From Usitatibacter rugosus (GTDB taxonomy: Bacteria > Pseudomonadota > Gammaproteobacteria > Burkholderiales > Usitatibacteraceae), in assembly GCF_013003965.1 (NCBI RefSeq), contig NZ_CP053069.1:4247419-4311418 (forward strand): a stretch of 64,000 nt of DNA, given 5' to 3'. The notes beneath the pieces are model-generated. The model was not told the origin of the DNA and ran no database searches. It saw nothing but the letters and a program-made list of their open reading frames with translations. A program made the translations under genes and the position numbers. Shown piece by piece: positions 8,186 through 16,854 of the stretch; position 1 is the first letter of the stretch; the number at the start of each line of letters is the position of its first letter.

Positions 8186-10531
8186 ATGCAAACGGCCCTG
8201 GACTTCGAGCGCATCTTCGCCCATTTACCGGGGCTGATCGCCGTCCTCGCCCCCGATGCAAGATTTACCATCCTGGCGGCCAGCGACGCTTACCTCGCGG
8301 GGACACGCCGCACCCGGGAATCCCTCGTCGGCCGCGGCATCTTCGAGGCCTTCCAGGCTGCGGGGGCGCCGCAACTGGCCACGATGGAGACACTGCGCAC
8401 ATCGCTCGCCAGCGTGCTGTCCACGCGTGGTCCCGACCGCATGCCCATCCAGCGCTACGACCTGCCCCTGCCCACCGGCGGCACCGACGAGCACTACTGG
8501 TCGGTGGAGAACACGCCCGTGCTGTCCGAATCGGGGGAGATCGCCTGGATCCTCCATCGCACGGAGGACGTAACGGAACACGCGAAGGCCGCGCGTGCGC
8601 ACCAGGACGCGAAGGCGCTCCGCGCGACCGAGATCCTGGAGAGCATCCCCGAAGGCTTCTTCGCGCTCGACCATGACTGGCGATTCACCTACGTAAACCG
8701 CGGTGCCGAGCTGATCCTCGGCCAGTCGCGGGGAGAGCTTGAGGGCACCGTGCTGTGGGAGTCGTTCCCCGGCCTGAACGGCAGCATCTTCGAGCCGGTG
8801 TACCGCCAGGCGATGGAGCAGCGCGTGCCGCAGCAGATCACCAACTTCTATCCCGACCACCAGCGCTGGTACGAGGTGCACGTCTACCCGGTCTCCCTCG
8901 GCGTGGCGATCTACTTCCGCAACATCAACGACCGGATGGAGAGCGAGTCGGAGCGCGAACGCATGTCGGTCGAGGCCGCACGCCAGAAACTGGTGTACGA
9001 GACGGCGCTCTCGAACACGCCCGATCTCGTGTTCGTCTTCGACCTCGAGCACCGCTTCATGTACGCGAACCAGGCGCTGCTCCGCATGTGGGGCAAGAAC
9101 CGGGAGGAATCGCTCGGCAGGACCTGCCTCGAGCTGGGCTACCCGCCCTGGCAGGCCGAGATGCACGATCGCGAGATCGACCAGGTCGTCGCCACGCGCC
9201 AGCCGATTCGCGGCGAGGTGCCCTTCACCGGCACGGATGGCCGCAGGGTCTACGACTACATCTTCGCGCCGGTCTTCGGGCCGCTGGGCGACGTCGTTGC
9301 CGTGGCGGGCACCGCACGCGACACGACCGAGCGCCAGCAGATCGAGCAGGCGATGCGCCTCCAGGCCGAGCAGCTGCGCGAAGCGGATCAGGCGAAGGAC
9401 GAATTCCTCGCCACGCTCTCGCACGAGCTTCGCAACCCGCTCGCACCGCTACGCAACTCGGTCGCGATCATGCGGATGACCGGAGGCGACGACGACAAGC
9501 TCTCCCCGGTGCGCGAGATGATGGAGCGGCAAGTGAACCACCTCGTGCGGCTCGTGGACGACCTGCTCGAGGTCTCGCGCATCAGCCGCGGCACCTTCAC
9601 GCTGCGCCGCGAGCGCGTGGACCTGAAGACAATCGTGCGCAACGCCGTCGAGTCGAGCCAGCCGCTGATGCAGGCCGCCAGGCACGTGCTGACGGTTTCG
9701 CTGCCGGAAGAATCGCTGTGGGTCGATGGCGATCCCGTGCGCCTCGCGCAGATCCTCACCAACCTCCTCGACAACGCGGCCAAGTACACGGACGACGGTG
9801 GACGGATCGCACTCGAGCTGCGGCGTGGCGAAGGCCCCGAGGCCCTGGTCACGATCGCCGACAACGGCAGCGGCATCGCGCCCGAAGCGCTGCCCCGAAT
9901 GTTCAACATGTTCAGCCGCGGCGATCGCACCAGCGGGCGCGGCCAGGGCGGGCTGGGCATCGGCCTCGCGCTTGCGCGGCGTCTCTCGGAGATGCACGAG
10001 GGCAAGCTCGAGGCGCGCAGCGAGGGCGTGGGCAAGGGCAGCGAGTTCACCTTGCGCCTGCCGCTCATCCAGACCGAAGCCGCCGCCGCGTCGAGCGTGC
10101 AGGCCAACCCGTCCGCCGTGCAGCGCCGCCGCATCCTCGTGGTGGACGACAACCGCGATGCCGGCGACAGCCTCGCGATGATCCTCGACGCAATGGGTTC
10201 GGAAGTGCGCATCGCCCGGGACGGCCCCGAAGCCATCGCGGCATTCCGGGCCTACGAGCCGTCGCTGGTGTTCCTCGACATCGGCATGCCGCGCATGGAC
10301 GGCTACGAGGTCGCGCGCACGTTGCGCTCGCTGTTCCCGAAGCACGACGCGACGATCGTGGCACTCACCGGCTGGGGGCAGGACAAGGACCGCGCGCTCG
10401 CACGCGACGCAGGCTTCGACTTCCACCTGGTGAAGCCCGCGGAGATCGATGCGTTGAAGGCGTTGCTGGAATCGCTGGACCGGAAGACGAAGGAACCGCT
10501 CAGCGCGCCCACTGCTGCAGGAATTCGTTGA
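8186..10531 (+). CDS. multi-PAS hybrid histidine kinase / response regulator
   Basis: A 781-residue soluble protein with no membrane segment. Three PAS-like sensor domains (about 10-120, 145-255, 265-395) precede a HisKA domain with the phospho-acceptor in L-S-H-E-L-R-N-P-L (His413), a HATPase_c domain (N box N-L-L-D-N-A-A-K-Y, G boxes D-N-G-S-G-I and G-L-G-I-G-L) and a C-terminal receiver domain with V-V-D-D-N and the acceptor Asp698 in F-L-D-I-G-M-P. A cytoplasmic signal is probably sensed; the partner is unknown. The last 32 bp overlap the convergent thioredoxin gene. Confidence 0.93.
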   Translation: MQTALDFERIFAHLPGLIAVLAPDARFTILAASDAYLAGTRRTRESLVGRGIFEAFQAAGAPQLATMETLRTSLASVLSTRGPDRMPIQRYDLPLPTGGTDEHYWSVENTPVLSESGEIAWILHRTEDVTEHAKAARAHQDAKALRATEILESIPEGFFALDHDWRFTYVNRGAELILGQSRGELEGTVLWESFPGLNGSIFEPVYRQAMEQRVPQQITNFYPDHQRWYEVHVYPVSLGVAIYFRNINDRMESESERERMSVEAARQKLVYETALSNTPDLVFVFDLEHRFMYANQALLRMWGKNREESLGRTCLELGYPPWQAEMHDREIDQVVATRQPIRGEVPFTGTDGRRVYDYIFAPVFGPLGDVVAVAGTARDTTERQQIEQAMRLQAEQLREADQAKDEFLATLSHELRNPLAPLRNSVAIMRMTGGDDDKLSPVREMMERQVNHLVRLVDDLLEVSRISRGTFTLRRERVDLKTIVRNAVESSQPLMQAARHVLTVSLPEESLWVDGDPVRLAQILTNLLDNAAKYTDDGGRIALELRRGEGPEALVTIADNGSGIAPEALPRMFNMFSRGDRTSGRGQGGLGIGLALARRLSEMHEGKLEARSEGVGKGSEFTLRLPLIQTEAAAASSVQANPSAVQRRRILVVDDNRDAGDSLAMILDAMGSEVRIARDGPEAIAAFRAYEPSLVFLDIGMPRMDGYEVARTLRSLFPKHDATIVALTGWGQDKDRALARDAGFDFHLVKPAEIDALKALLESLDRKTKEPLSAPTAAGIR

Positions 10532-10976
10532 CGGACTTCGGGTCCAGCTTCCTCATGGACTCGAACTCGCCGTTCCTCTGCGCGTAGACCACCTTGCCGT
10601 CGGCTTCCAGCACGGCCAGCGCGGGCACGCCCTTCTTCAGCGGGATGGCGTAGCGCTCGGCAACCTCGAAGTTGTCGGTGATGCCCTTGTCGCCGACGTT
10701 CACGTGCACCAGCACGTAGTGCTTCTGCAGGAACTCGGCGTTCTCCGGCTTCTTGAGATTGATATCGAGGACCTTGCAGTCGGCGCACCAGTTGCCGCCG
10801 AAATCCACGATCACGCGCTTCTTCGTTGCCGCGGCCTGCTTGAGCGCGGCGTCCACGTCCGCCTTGCCGCGCGAGACGTCGGGATAGAGCGGCTCAGCCG
10901 CGATGGTGGCTAACGGCAAGGTCAGCGCAAGGATGGCGGCGGCCCGTGCGAGGGCGAAGCGGCGGAAGGCGATCAT
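10500..10976 (-). CDS. secreted thioredoxin-fold protein
   Basis: A 158-residue protein with an N-terminal signal sequence (A-A-A-I-L-A-L-T-L-P-L-A-T-I-A-A) and one thioredoxin domain with the redox motif W-C-A-D-C and the cis-Pro loop K-K-G-V-P-A-L-A. It resembles the C-terminal domain of DsbD and thioredoxin_7-type periplasmic reductases. Its start overlaps the stop of the upstream membrane-protein gene by 4 bp, so the two are translationally coupled. Its 3' end overlaps the hybrid kinase gene on the other strand. Confidence 0.85.
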   Translation of the reverse strand: MIAFRRFALARAAAILALTLPLATIAAEPLYPDVSRGKADVDAALKQAAATKKRVIVDFGGNWCADCKVLDINLKKPENAEFLQKHYVLVHVNVGDKGITDNFEVAERYAIPLKKGVPALAVLEADGKVVYAQRNGEFESMRKLDPKSVNEFLQQWAR

Positions 10977-11443
10977 GGGATGGGACGGAAACGCTTGAGG
11001 GAGAGGATTCCGATGGCGACGAAGACCACCAACGTGAGCCCCTGCGCGGCGAGGAAGGGCGGCTCATTCTGCTGCGGTGCAAGAGCCTTCAGCGCGGGCA
11101 CCTTGAGGAAGAGCTGCACCACGAGCACGAACACGTTGAGATAAAGCGATGCGACCGCCGTGAACAGGAAGATGCCGCGCCACGCGCCGTTCATTTTCTT
11201 TGGATAGCGGGCGACGCACGCCATTGCGAGCAGGATGAGCGAGAGGATTCCCGTGATGTGCGAGGGGAGGATCTTCTCGGCGGGCAGGATGAAGCCCGTG
11301 GCCGAGGTGGCGATCGTGAGCGCGAGGAACCAGGCCGTGGCCTTGTCCATGCGGTCGTTCCTGAGGAGGCCCGCGGCCCAGTAAAGCCCGATGGCGATGG
11401 CCACCAGGCTGATCAAAACGTGGATGGCCAGGAGGGGATTCAT
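10973..11443 (-). CDS. small four-helix integral membrane protein
   Basis: About 156 residues with four to five hydrophobic helices (P-L-L-A-I-H-V-L-I-S-L-V-A-I-A-I-G-L-Y-W; I-L-S-L-I-L-L-A-M-A-C-V; I-F-L-F-T-A-V-A-S-L-Y-L-N-V-F; L-T-L-V-V-F-V-A-I-G-I-L). I do not recognise a named family. It sits 4 bp into an operon with the thioredoxin gene, so a membrane partner for that reductase is conceivable. The ATG at 11443 is preferred over 11455 because TATGCT lies 7 nt upstream. Confidence 0.65.
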   Translation of the reverse strand: MNPLLAIHVLISLVAIAIGLYWAAGLLRNDRMDKATAWFLALTIATSATGFILPAEKILPSHITGILSLILLAMACVARYPKKMNGAWRGIFLFTAVASLYLNVFVLVVQLFLKVPALKALAPQQNEPPFLAAQGLTLVVFVAIGILSLKRFRPIP

Positions 11444-11450
11444 GCGCTGC

Positions 11451-11456
11451 AGCATA
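11451..11456 (-). promoter_or_regulatory. -10 box TATGCT, leaderless start of the membrane protein gene
   Basis: On the minus strand TATGCT, then GCAGCGC, then the ATG at 11443. It overlaps the alternative upstream ATG at 11455. Confidence 0.35.
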
Positions 11457-11584
11457 ACAAACCGGAAGTCACCTCGCTTGATATCGGAGCGTCCGTTTCA
11501 AGGGTTATTACGGCAAAGAGGCGACAACGCGGCGTGGGTGGCGGACCATACGCGTCTCGAATGAAGTTGGAAGGGAGTCCTCGC

Positions 11585-12649
11585 ATGGCCACTCGAAAAA
11601 TACTCATCCTGGGCGCCTCCTATGGCTCCCTGCTCGGCGTGAAGCTCGCCCTCGCCGGGCACAGCGTCAATCTCGTCTGCCTGCCCGCCGAGCAGGCGCT
11701 CATCAACGCCAAGGGCGCGGTGGTGCGCATGCCGGTGAAGGGGCGCGAGGGGCTGGTCGAGGTCAACTCGAAGAACCTGCCGGGCAAGCTCACGGCGAGC
11801 GGTCCGGAAGGGCTCGACCCGAAGGCGTTCGACATGGTGGTGCTCGCCATGCAGGAGCCGCAGTACGGGCAGCCTGCAGTGCGTGCGCTGCTCGATTTGG
11901 TCGGCAAGTCGAAGGTGCCGACGATGTCGATCATGAACATGCCGCCGCTGCCGTATCTCGCGCGCGTCCCCGGCGTGGATGCGTCGAAGTGCCGCGAGAG
12001 CTACACCGATCCTTCCGTGTGGGACAACGTCGATCCCCAGTTCCTCACGCTCTGCTCGCCCGATCCCCAGGCCTTCCGCCCGCCCGAGGAAGAGGTGAAC
12101 GTGCTCCAGGTGCGGTTGCCCACCAACTTCAAGGCGGCTCGCTTTGCTTCCGATGCGGATACGAAGATGCTTCGCGAGATCGCGGACAGCGTCGAGGCCG
12201 CGCGCTTCGAGGTGAACGGCGAGAAGATCGAGCTGCCGGTGAAGTTGAAGGTGCACGACTCGGTGTTCGTCCCGCTCGCCAAGTGGGCGATGCTGATGGC
12301 GGGCAACTACCGCTGCGTGCTCGCCGACGGCGTGCGCCCGATCAAGGATGCGGTGCACGGCAACATCGAGGAGTCTCGCGCCCTCTACAACTACGTCGTC
12401 GATCTCTGCGTCTCGCTCGGCGCCGATCGCAACGACATGGTGCCGTTCGAGAAGTACGCGAATGCCGCGCAGTCGCTGGGGTCTCCTTCGTCTGCTGCTC
12501 GCGCGCTGGCTGCCGGCGCTCCCAACATCGAGCGCGTCGATCGCCTTGTGCAATGCGTCGGTGCCCAGCACGGCAAGAAGTCCGCGGCCATCGACCAGAC
12601 CGTGGCCATTGTCGACTCCTGGCTCGTGAAAAATCGCCGAAAAGGCTGA
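11585..12649 (+). CDS. ketopantoate reductase-like NAD(P)-binding protein
   Basis: A 354-residue protein with an N-terminal Rossmann fold I-L-I-L-G-A-S-Y-G-S-L-L-G (residues 5-17) and an ApbA/PanE-like organisation: N-terminal dinucleotide domain to about residue 180 and a helical C-terminal domain. The canonical GxGxxG is altered to G-A-S-Y-G-S, so cofactor binding and substrate are uncertain. GGAAGGGAG just upstream fixes the ATG at 11585. The stop codon is adjacent to a large palindromic repeat. Confidence 0.65.
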   Translation: MATRKILILGASYGSLLGVKLALAGHSVNLVCLPAEQALINAKGAVVRMPVKGREGLVEVNSKNLPGKLTASGPEGLDPKAFDMVVLAMQEPQYGQPAVRALLDLVGKSKVPTMSIMNMPPLPYLARVPGVDASKCRESYTDPSVWDNVDPQFLTLCSPDPQAFRPPEEEVNVLQVRLPTNFKAARFASDADTKMLREIADSVEAARFEVNGEKIELPVKLKVHDSVFVPLAKWAMLMAGNYRCVLADGVRPIKDAVHGNIEESRALYNYVVDLCVSLGADRNDMVPFEKYANAAQSLGSPSSAARALAAGAPNIERVDRLVQCVGAQHGKKSAAIDQTVAIVDSWLVKNRRKG

Positions 12650-12651
12650 CG

Positions 12652-12734
12652 CAATAAAGGGGTCAGACTCCTTTATTTGCCACTTTTATTTGCCACTTTG
12701 CCATGGCGAATAAAGGAGTCTGACCCCTTTATTG
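12652..12734. repeat. doubled GTCAG-core palindrome, 26-bp perfect inverted repeat
   Basis: The arms 12652-12677 and 12709-12734 are perfectly complementary. Each arm is itself palindromic: AATAAAGG, then a GTC-A/T-GAC core, then CCTTTATT. The 31-nt loop holds a short tandem of TTTATTTGCCAC units. It lies between the reductase stop and the promoter of the transglycosylase gene, so it probably also insulates transcription. Confidence 0.85.
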
Positions 12735-12735
12735 C

Positions 12736-12741
12736 GATAAT
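12736..12741 (+). promoter_or_regulatory. -10 box GATAAT, leaderless start of the transglycosylase gene
   Basis: GATAAT is followed by 7 nt and the ATG at 12749. It directly abuts the right arm of the preceding palindrome and overlaps the in-frame ATG at 12740, which argues against that start. Confidence 0.4.
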
Positions 12742-12748
12742 GGACGGA

Positions 12749-13933
12749 ATGCGCGGCGTTCCGATCCTTCTCCTCCTTCCCGCCCTGGCACTGGCCCAGG
12801 CAGAGCCGCCCCTCCCCGCCGAATTCACCGCCTGCCTCGCGGAGCTGCGCACGCAGGCGCAGCGCGAAGGCATCACCAACGACCAGTTCGACGTGGCGAT
12901 GAGCCGCATCGAGCCGGACCAGACGGTGATCGTCGCGATGGGCAACCAGCCGGAGTTCTCGACGCCCATCTGGCAGTACATGGCCGGGCTGGTCGACGAC
13001 AAGCGCATCGCCGAGGGCCAGGCGCAGCTGAAGCAGTGGAACAAGACGCTCGAGCGCGCGGAGAAGGTGTACGGCGTCGACCGCTACACGGTGGTCGCGG
13101 TGTGGGGCGTGGAGTCCAACTACGGGAAGATCATGGGCAAGCGCCCGCTGGTGCGCTCGCTCGTCACGGCCTCCTGCTACGGCAAGCGGCAGGCGTACTT
13201 CCGCGGCGAGCTGGTGTCGGTGCTGAAGATCCTCGGCAGCGGCGACATCGAGGTCGATCTCCTCAAGGGCTCCTGGGCCGGCGCGTTCGGCCACACGCAA
13301 TTCATGCCCTCGACGTTCCAGCGCCTGGCGGTGGATTTCGACGGCGACGGCCGGCGCGATGTCGTGAGCTCCGTGCCCGATGCGCTCGGCTCCACCGCGA
13401 ACTACCTCAAGCAAGCCGGATGGCAGAGCGGCCAGCCGTGGGGCTACGAGGTTCGGATCCCGGCGAAGTACACGGGCCCTTCGGGCCGCCGCACGAAGAT
13501 CCATCTCGACGATTGGGTGAAGCACGGCATCCAGCGCGTCGACGGCAAGCCGCTGCTGGGCGATGCGAAGGCGGCGCTGCTGCTGCCCGCGGGTGCTCGC
13601 GGCCCGGCATTCCTGGCGCTCCGCAACTACGACGCGATCTACTCGTACAACACCGCGGAATCGTATGCGCTCGCGATCGCGCACCTCTCCGACCGCTTGC
13701 GCGGCGGGAAGCCCTTCAGGAAATCGTGGCCCACGGATGACCCCGGGCTCTCGCGCTCGGAGCGCTTCGAGCTGCAGGAGCGTCTCGCGCTGCGCGGCTA
13801 CGACGTCGGCGAGGCGGATGGATTGATCGGGCCGCGCACCATCGATGCCGTGAAGGCCTTCCAGGTTTCCGAGGGAGTGGCGCCCGATGGTTATGCAGGG
13901 CAACGAGTCCTGAAGGCCCTTCGCAAGCAATAA
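12749..13933 (+). CDS. lytic murein transglycosylase, MltB family
   Basis: 394 residues from ATG 12749. A signal peptide (M-R-G-V-P-I-L-L-L-L-P-A-L-A-L-A-Q-A) leads into the SLT_2/MltB catalytic domain (about 25-310) with the catalytic Glu in W-G-V-E-S-N-Y-G and the motif G-A-F-G-H-T-Q-F-M-P-S. A C-terminal peptidoglycan-binding domain follows (about 330-394; L-R-G-Y-D-V-G-E-A-D-G-L-I-G). It would cleave glycan strands in the periplasm. The TAA stop is inside the next palindrome. Confidence 0.92.
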   Translation: MRGVPILLLLPALALAQAEPPLPAEFTACLAELRTQAQREGITNDQFDVAMSRIEPDQTVIVAMGNQPEFSTPIWQYMAGLVDDKRIAEGQAQLKQWNKTLERAEKVYGVDRYTVVAVWGVESNYGKIMGKRPLVRSLVTASCYGKRQAYFRGELVSVLKILGSGDIEVDLLKGSWAGAFGHTQFMPSTFQRLAVDFDGDGRRDVVSSVPDALGSTANYLKQAGWQSGQPWGYEVRIPAKYTGPSGRRTKIHLDDWVKHGIQRVDGKPLLGDAKAALLLPAGARGPAFLALRNYDAIYSYNTAESYALAIAHLSDRLRGGKPFRKSWPTDDPGLSRSERFELQERLALRGYDVGEADGLIGPRTIDAVKAFQVSEGVAPDGYAGQRVLKALRKQ

Positions 13934-13994
13934 AGGGGTCAGACCACTTTATTCGGTGCCGTTGCGAATAAAGTGGTCTGACCCCTTTATTGCT
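13926..13994. repeat. doubled GTCAG-core palindrome, 29-bp perfect inverted repeat
   Basis: The arms 13926-13954 and 13966-13994 are exactly complementary with an 11-nt loop. The core variant is GGGGTCAGACCAC. It lies between two convergent genes: the transglycosylase stop codon (13931-13933) is within the left arm and the caspase-like gene's stop begins at 13995, one base after the right arm. It could act as a bidirectional terminator. Confidence 0.87.
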
Positions 13995-14816
13995 CTACGG
14001 CGCGAAGACCTTTTGCATCTCGAAGGTGGCCACGTCTCCATAGGTTCGGAGCTGCGGCGTTTGCGAGCTGGGCATCTTCGCGACGAGGTGCATGAAGAAG
14101 CGCTGGTAGCCGCCCTGGAACGAGCCCTGGTTCCACAGGCGCAGGATCTGCCCCGTCATCACGCCGTTGGCCTTGCCTTCGAGCGCCGCCTGGTTTTCCT
14201 GGCAGGCGACCCACACGATGACGGACGGCCCGTTCTCGGTCGTCGCATCGGCGCGCGTCTTCTTCTGCAGGTCGTCGTAGAACTTCATGTTCTGCCGGTA
14301 GACCTTCTCGCGCACGGAGATCGGCATGAGGCGCGAGCGTTGTCCTGCGGGCGGCGGATCGGGCGTAGGCGTGACGTCGCGCACCACCGAGCCGCTGGGC
14401 GAGGAATCGACGATCACGAGGACTCGCACGCCGCGGCAGAACCGGCCCAGCTCCCAATGGAGCTCGTCGTCGATCAACTGCGCGTCGTGCACGCACCACG
14501 TCTCGTCCATGAGGTCGATCTCGTCGCCGCTCACGTCCATCACCTGGCTGCCGTAGCCGGAGAAAGTGAGCAGGAAGAAGTCGCCGGCCTTGAGCTGCTT
14601 GCCCGCCTCCTCGATCGCCTTCAGCACGCCGGAGCGCGTGGCCGCCTTGGTGTGCAGCACCTTGGCCTTGATGCCCATGCCCTTCGCGACCGCGGCCATG
14701 TCCACCGCGTCCTGCTCGGCGCATTTGAGCTCGCCCTTCCAGCCGGCGTAATGCTTCGGGTCGACGGAGTCGACACCTACATGCAAGGAGAGTGCTTTGG
14801 CTTTAGGCATGGACAA
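13995..14816 (-). CDS. caspase-fold (peptidase C14) protein lacking the catalytic dyad
   Basis: A 273-residue cytosolic-looking protein matching the metacaspase p20 layout: beta strand L-S-L-H-V-G-V-D, a D-A-V-D-M helix, the His loop and the Cys loop. The usual S-G-H-G is F-S-G-Y-G here (Tyr88) and the usual D-S-C-H-S-G is D-S-S-P-S-G (Ser139), so both catalytic residues are substituted. The surrounding family-typical residues (G-D-E-I, I-D-D-E-L) remain, indicating a pseudo-protease, not random decay. The frame is intact over the full length. Its function may be binding or regulatory. Confidence 0.8.
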   Translation of the reverse strand: MSMPKAKALSLHVGVDSVDPKHYAGWKGELKCAEQDAVDMAAVAKGMGIKAKVLHTKAATRSGVLKAIEEAGKQLKAGDFFLLTFSGYGSQVMDVSGDEIDLMDETWCVHDAQLIDDELHWELGRFCRGVRVLVIVDSSPSGSVVRDVTPTPDPPPAGQRSRLMPISVREKVYRQNMKFYDDLQKKTRADATTENGPSVIVWVACQENQAALEGKANGVMTGQILRLWNQGSFQGGYQRFFMHLVAKMPSSQTPQLRTYGDVATFEMQKVFAP

Positions 14817-14822
14817 AGTGTA

Positions 14823-14905
14823 GAAGAAATTAGGGTCAGCTTCTTTTTAGTGCCCCGGCCACGCGGCCGGACTGGCGCTAAAAAGAAGCTGACCCTAATT
14901 TCTTC
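14823..14905. repeat. doubled GTCAG-core palindrome, 28-bp inverted repeat with GC inner hairpin
   Basis: The arms 14823-14850 and 14878-14905 are perfectly complementary (core TTAGGGTCAGCTTC, then TTTTTAG). The loop contains a second hairpin, CCGGCC...GGCCGG. The same composite occurs at 60755-60830. It separates the caspase-like gene from the upstream flavoprotein gene on the same strand. Confidence 0.87.
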
Positions 14906-14911
14906 CGCTCT

Positions 14912-16102
14912 TCAGGCCGCTTCGCCGGCCGCATGGCCGGAAGCCCAGGCCCATTGGAAGTTGAAGCCGCCGAGGTGGCCGGTGACGTCGACGGCCTCGC
15001 CGATGAAGAAGAGGCCGGGGACAGTGCGGGCTTCCATCGTCTTGGACGAGAGGCCCTTCGTGTCCACGCCGCCCAGCGTGACCTCGGCCTTGTTGTAGCC
15101 GAGCGTGCCGCTGGGTTGCAGCTTCCAGTCGCCGAGCAGCGTGGCGAGCTCCTGCACCTTGCGCTCGGGAAGCTGCGTGATCGGAAGCGTCGCGTCGTGC
15201 TCGGTGCACCAGGCCTGGGCGAAGCGCGCGGGCCAGCGATGCGCGACGAGCGTGGCGAGGTTCAAGGGCGACTGCCGATGGGTGGCGAGGAACGCGCGTG
15301 CATCGGTGCCGGGCAACAGGTTCACGTGCAGGGGATCGCGCGACTCCTCCATCTGCCAGTACGACGAGGCCTGCAGCACCGCCGGGCCCGAGAGGCCGCG
15401 ATGCGTGATCAACAGGGCCTCGCGAAACTTCCGGCCGCCGCACGTGATCTCGACATCGAGCGAGAGCCCCGAAAGCTCGCCGTAGATCTTCAGCCACGGC
15501 TCGTCCATCGCAAGCGGCACCAGCGCCGGCTTGGGAGGCACCACCGCGAGCCCGAACTGCTCCGCGAGCTTGTACGCAAACGGCGTGGCACCGATCTTCG
15601 GCACGGTGAGGCCCCCGGACGCGACGATCAGCGACGCCACGTGAACGGCGCCTTCCTCGGTGCCAATCTCGAATCCTTCATCCGTCTTCACGACGTCCGT
15701 CACGCCGCAGGGCCGCATCCACGTCACGGACCCGTCATCGCATTCCTTCTTCAACAACTCGATCACTTGTTTCGCCGAGTCGTCGCAGAAGAGCTGTCCC
15801 AGCGTCTTCTCGTGATATGCGATGCCGTGCTTCTCCACGAGCGCGATGAAATCACGTGGCGTGAAGCGCGCGAACGCCGAGCGGCAGAAGTCGGGATTGC
15901 GCGAGAGGAAGTCGCGGTGCGTCGCGTGCAGGTTGGTGAAGTTGCAGCGCCCGCCGCCGGAAATGCGGATCTTCTCGCCCAGCTCCTTGTAGTGGTCGAT
16001 GAGGACCACGCTGCGGCCACGCTGCCCGGCGGTGGCCGCGGCCATCATCCCCGCGGCGCCGGCTCCGACGACCGCGACGTCGAAACGGGCCGGTCCAGCC
16101 AC
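14912..16102 (-). CDS. FAD-dependent oxidoreductase, HI0933/YhiN family
   Basis: A 396-residue flavoprotein with an N-terminal dinucleotide-binding motif V-A-V-V-G-A-G-A-A-G-M (residues 9-19) and the HI0933-family signature G-E-K-I-R-I-S-G-G-G-R-C-N-F-T-N (about 45-60). The C-terminal G-G-V-D segment belongs to the same fold. The physiological substrate of this family is poorly defined. Its ATG overlaps the stop of the lipoprotein gene upstream by one base; they form an operon with the aldo/keto reductase. Confidence 0.88.
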   Translation of the reverse strand: MAGPARFDVAVVGAGAAGMMAAATAGQRGRSVVLIDHYKELGEKIRISGGGRCNFTNLHATHRDFLSRNPDFCRSAFARFTPRDFIALVEKHGIAYHEKTLGQLFCDDSAKQVIELLKKECDDGSVTWMRPCGVTDVVKTDEGFEIGTEEGAVHVASLIVASGGLTVPKIGATPFAYKLAEQFGLAVVPPKPALVPLAMDEPWLKIYGELSGLSLDVEITCGGRKFREALLITHRGLSGPAVLQASSYWQMEESRDPLHVNLLPGTDARAFLATHRQSPLNLATLVAHRWPARFAQAWCTEHDATLPITQLPERKVQELATLLGDWKLQPSGTLGYNKAEVTLGGVDTKGLSSKTMEARTVPGLFFIGEAVDVTGHLGGFNFQWAWASGHAAGEAA

Positions 16103-16854
16103 TAAGGCCGGACGTCCGGGTAGTACGTGGCGGTGCCGAGATTCACGACGAGCAAGCGCTCGCGCAGCGGGAAATCCCGAGCCAGGACGATGGCCGTATC
16201 CTGCCCGTCGGTGATCGCGATCGGCCCGGATTGCGTGACGACGTTCATCGTTCCGCTGTTCACCACGGTGACCGCGTACGTTCCGAAATGGATGGATTGC
16301 ACCGGCGCCGCCCGGTACGTCACCCCGGTGAAGAGCGGCGTCGCTCCCGCGATCGGCGTGCCGGGTGCGAGCACATACACGTCGAAGCTCGAGTTGTCGC
16401 GATAGGCGTAGGCGGAGAACGTGACCCGCGCAGCATCCGCGGGCTGCCCCTTGATGGTCACGAACTGCTCGAGCGGGCTCGATCCCACGCCGGCGAACGC
16501 CGTCACGAGCCCGACCTCACCCGCCGCGACGTTCACGGATCCACTGATCGTGGAAGAGCCATCACCCTGGTTCGAACGTGCGGTGAAGGGCACCGGACCT
16601 GTCGCGACCGAGTGCGGGTCGGTGGTCGACTGCGGTGGCACCGTCGTGGTTTCACCGCCGCCCTCGAAGACGATCGGGTTGTTGGTGAAATTGACGAAGC
16701 GGATCTTCTGCCCCGCGGGAGGCGGCGGGGGCGGAGGCGGAGGTGGATTGACTGTCCCGCTGTCGCCGCCACTGCTTCCACCGCAAGCCGCGGCGAGCAG
16801 CAGCACCGACGCGCCGAGGAGCGCCGCACAAACCGCCCGCCGGAACGCGTTCAC
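16102..16854 (-). CDS. DUF4397-type lipoprotein
   Basis: A 250-residue protein with a lipoprotein signal ending in L-L-A-A-A-C (Cys24), then a G/S linker, a run of ten prolines (about 37-46), and a beta-rich region with DUF4397 features (I-R-F-V-N-F-T; D-V-Y-V-L-A-P-G-T). It is likely anchored to a membrane facing the periplasm, with unknown role. The start overlaps the aldo/keto reductase stop by 4 bp. Confidence 0.72.
   Translation of the reverse strand: MNAFRRAVCAALLGASVLLLAAACGGSSGGDSGTVNPPPPPPPPPPAGQKIRFVNFTNNPIVFEGGGETTTVPPQSTTDPHSVATGPVPFTARSNQGDGSSTISGSVNVAAGEVGLVTAFAGVGSSPLEQFVTIKGQPADAARVTFSAYAYRDNSSFDVYVLAPGTPIAGATPLFTGVTYRAAPVQSIHFGTYAVTVVNSGTMNVVTQSGPIAITDGQDTAIVLARDFPLRERLLVVNLGTATYYPDVRP

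Noticed and set aside
4726..8271. Very long open frame (over 1100 codons) on the minus strand opposite the tricorn-like gene
   Set aside because: It is Arg/His/Ala-rich low-complexity translation typical of the antisense frame of a high-GC gene, with no domain. The plus-strand protein has clear domains.
12678..12708. TTTATTTGCCAC tandem units as a CRISPR or satellite
   Set aside because: Only two to three units in a 31-nt palindrome loop, no spacers.
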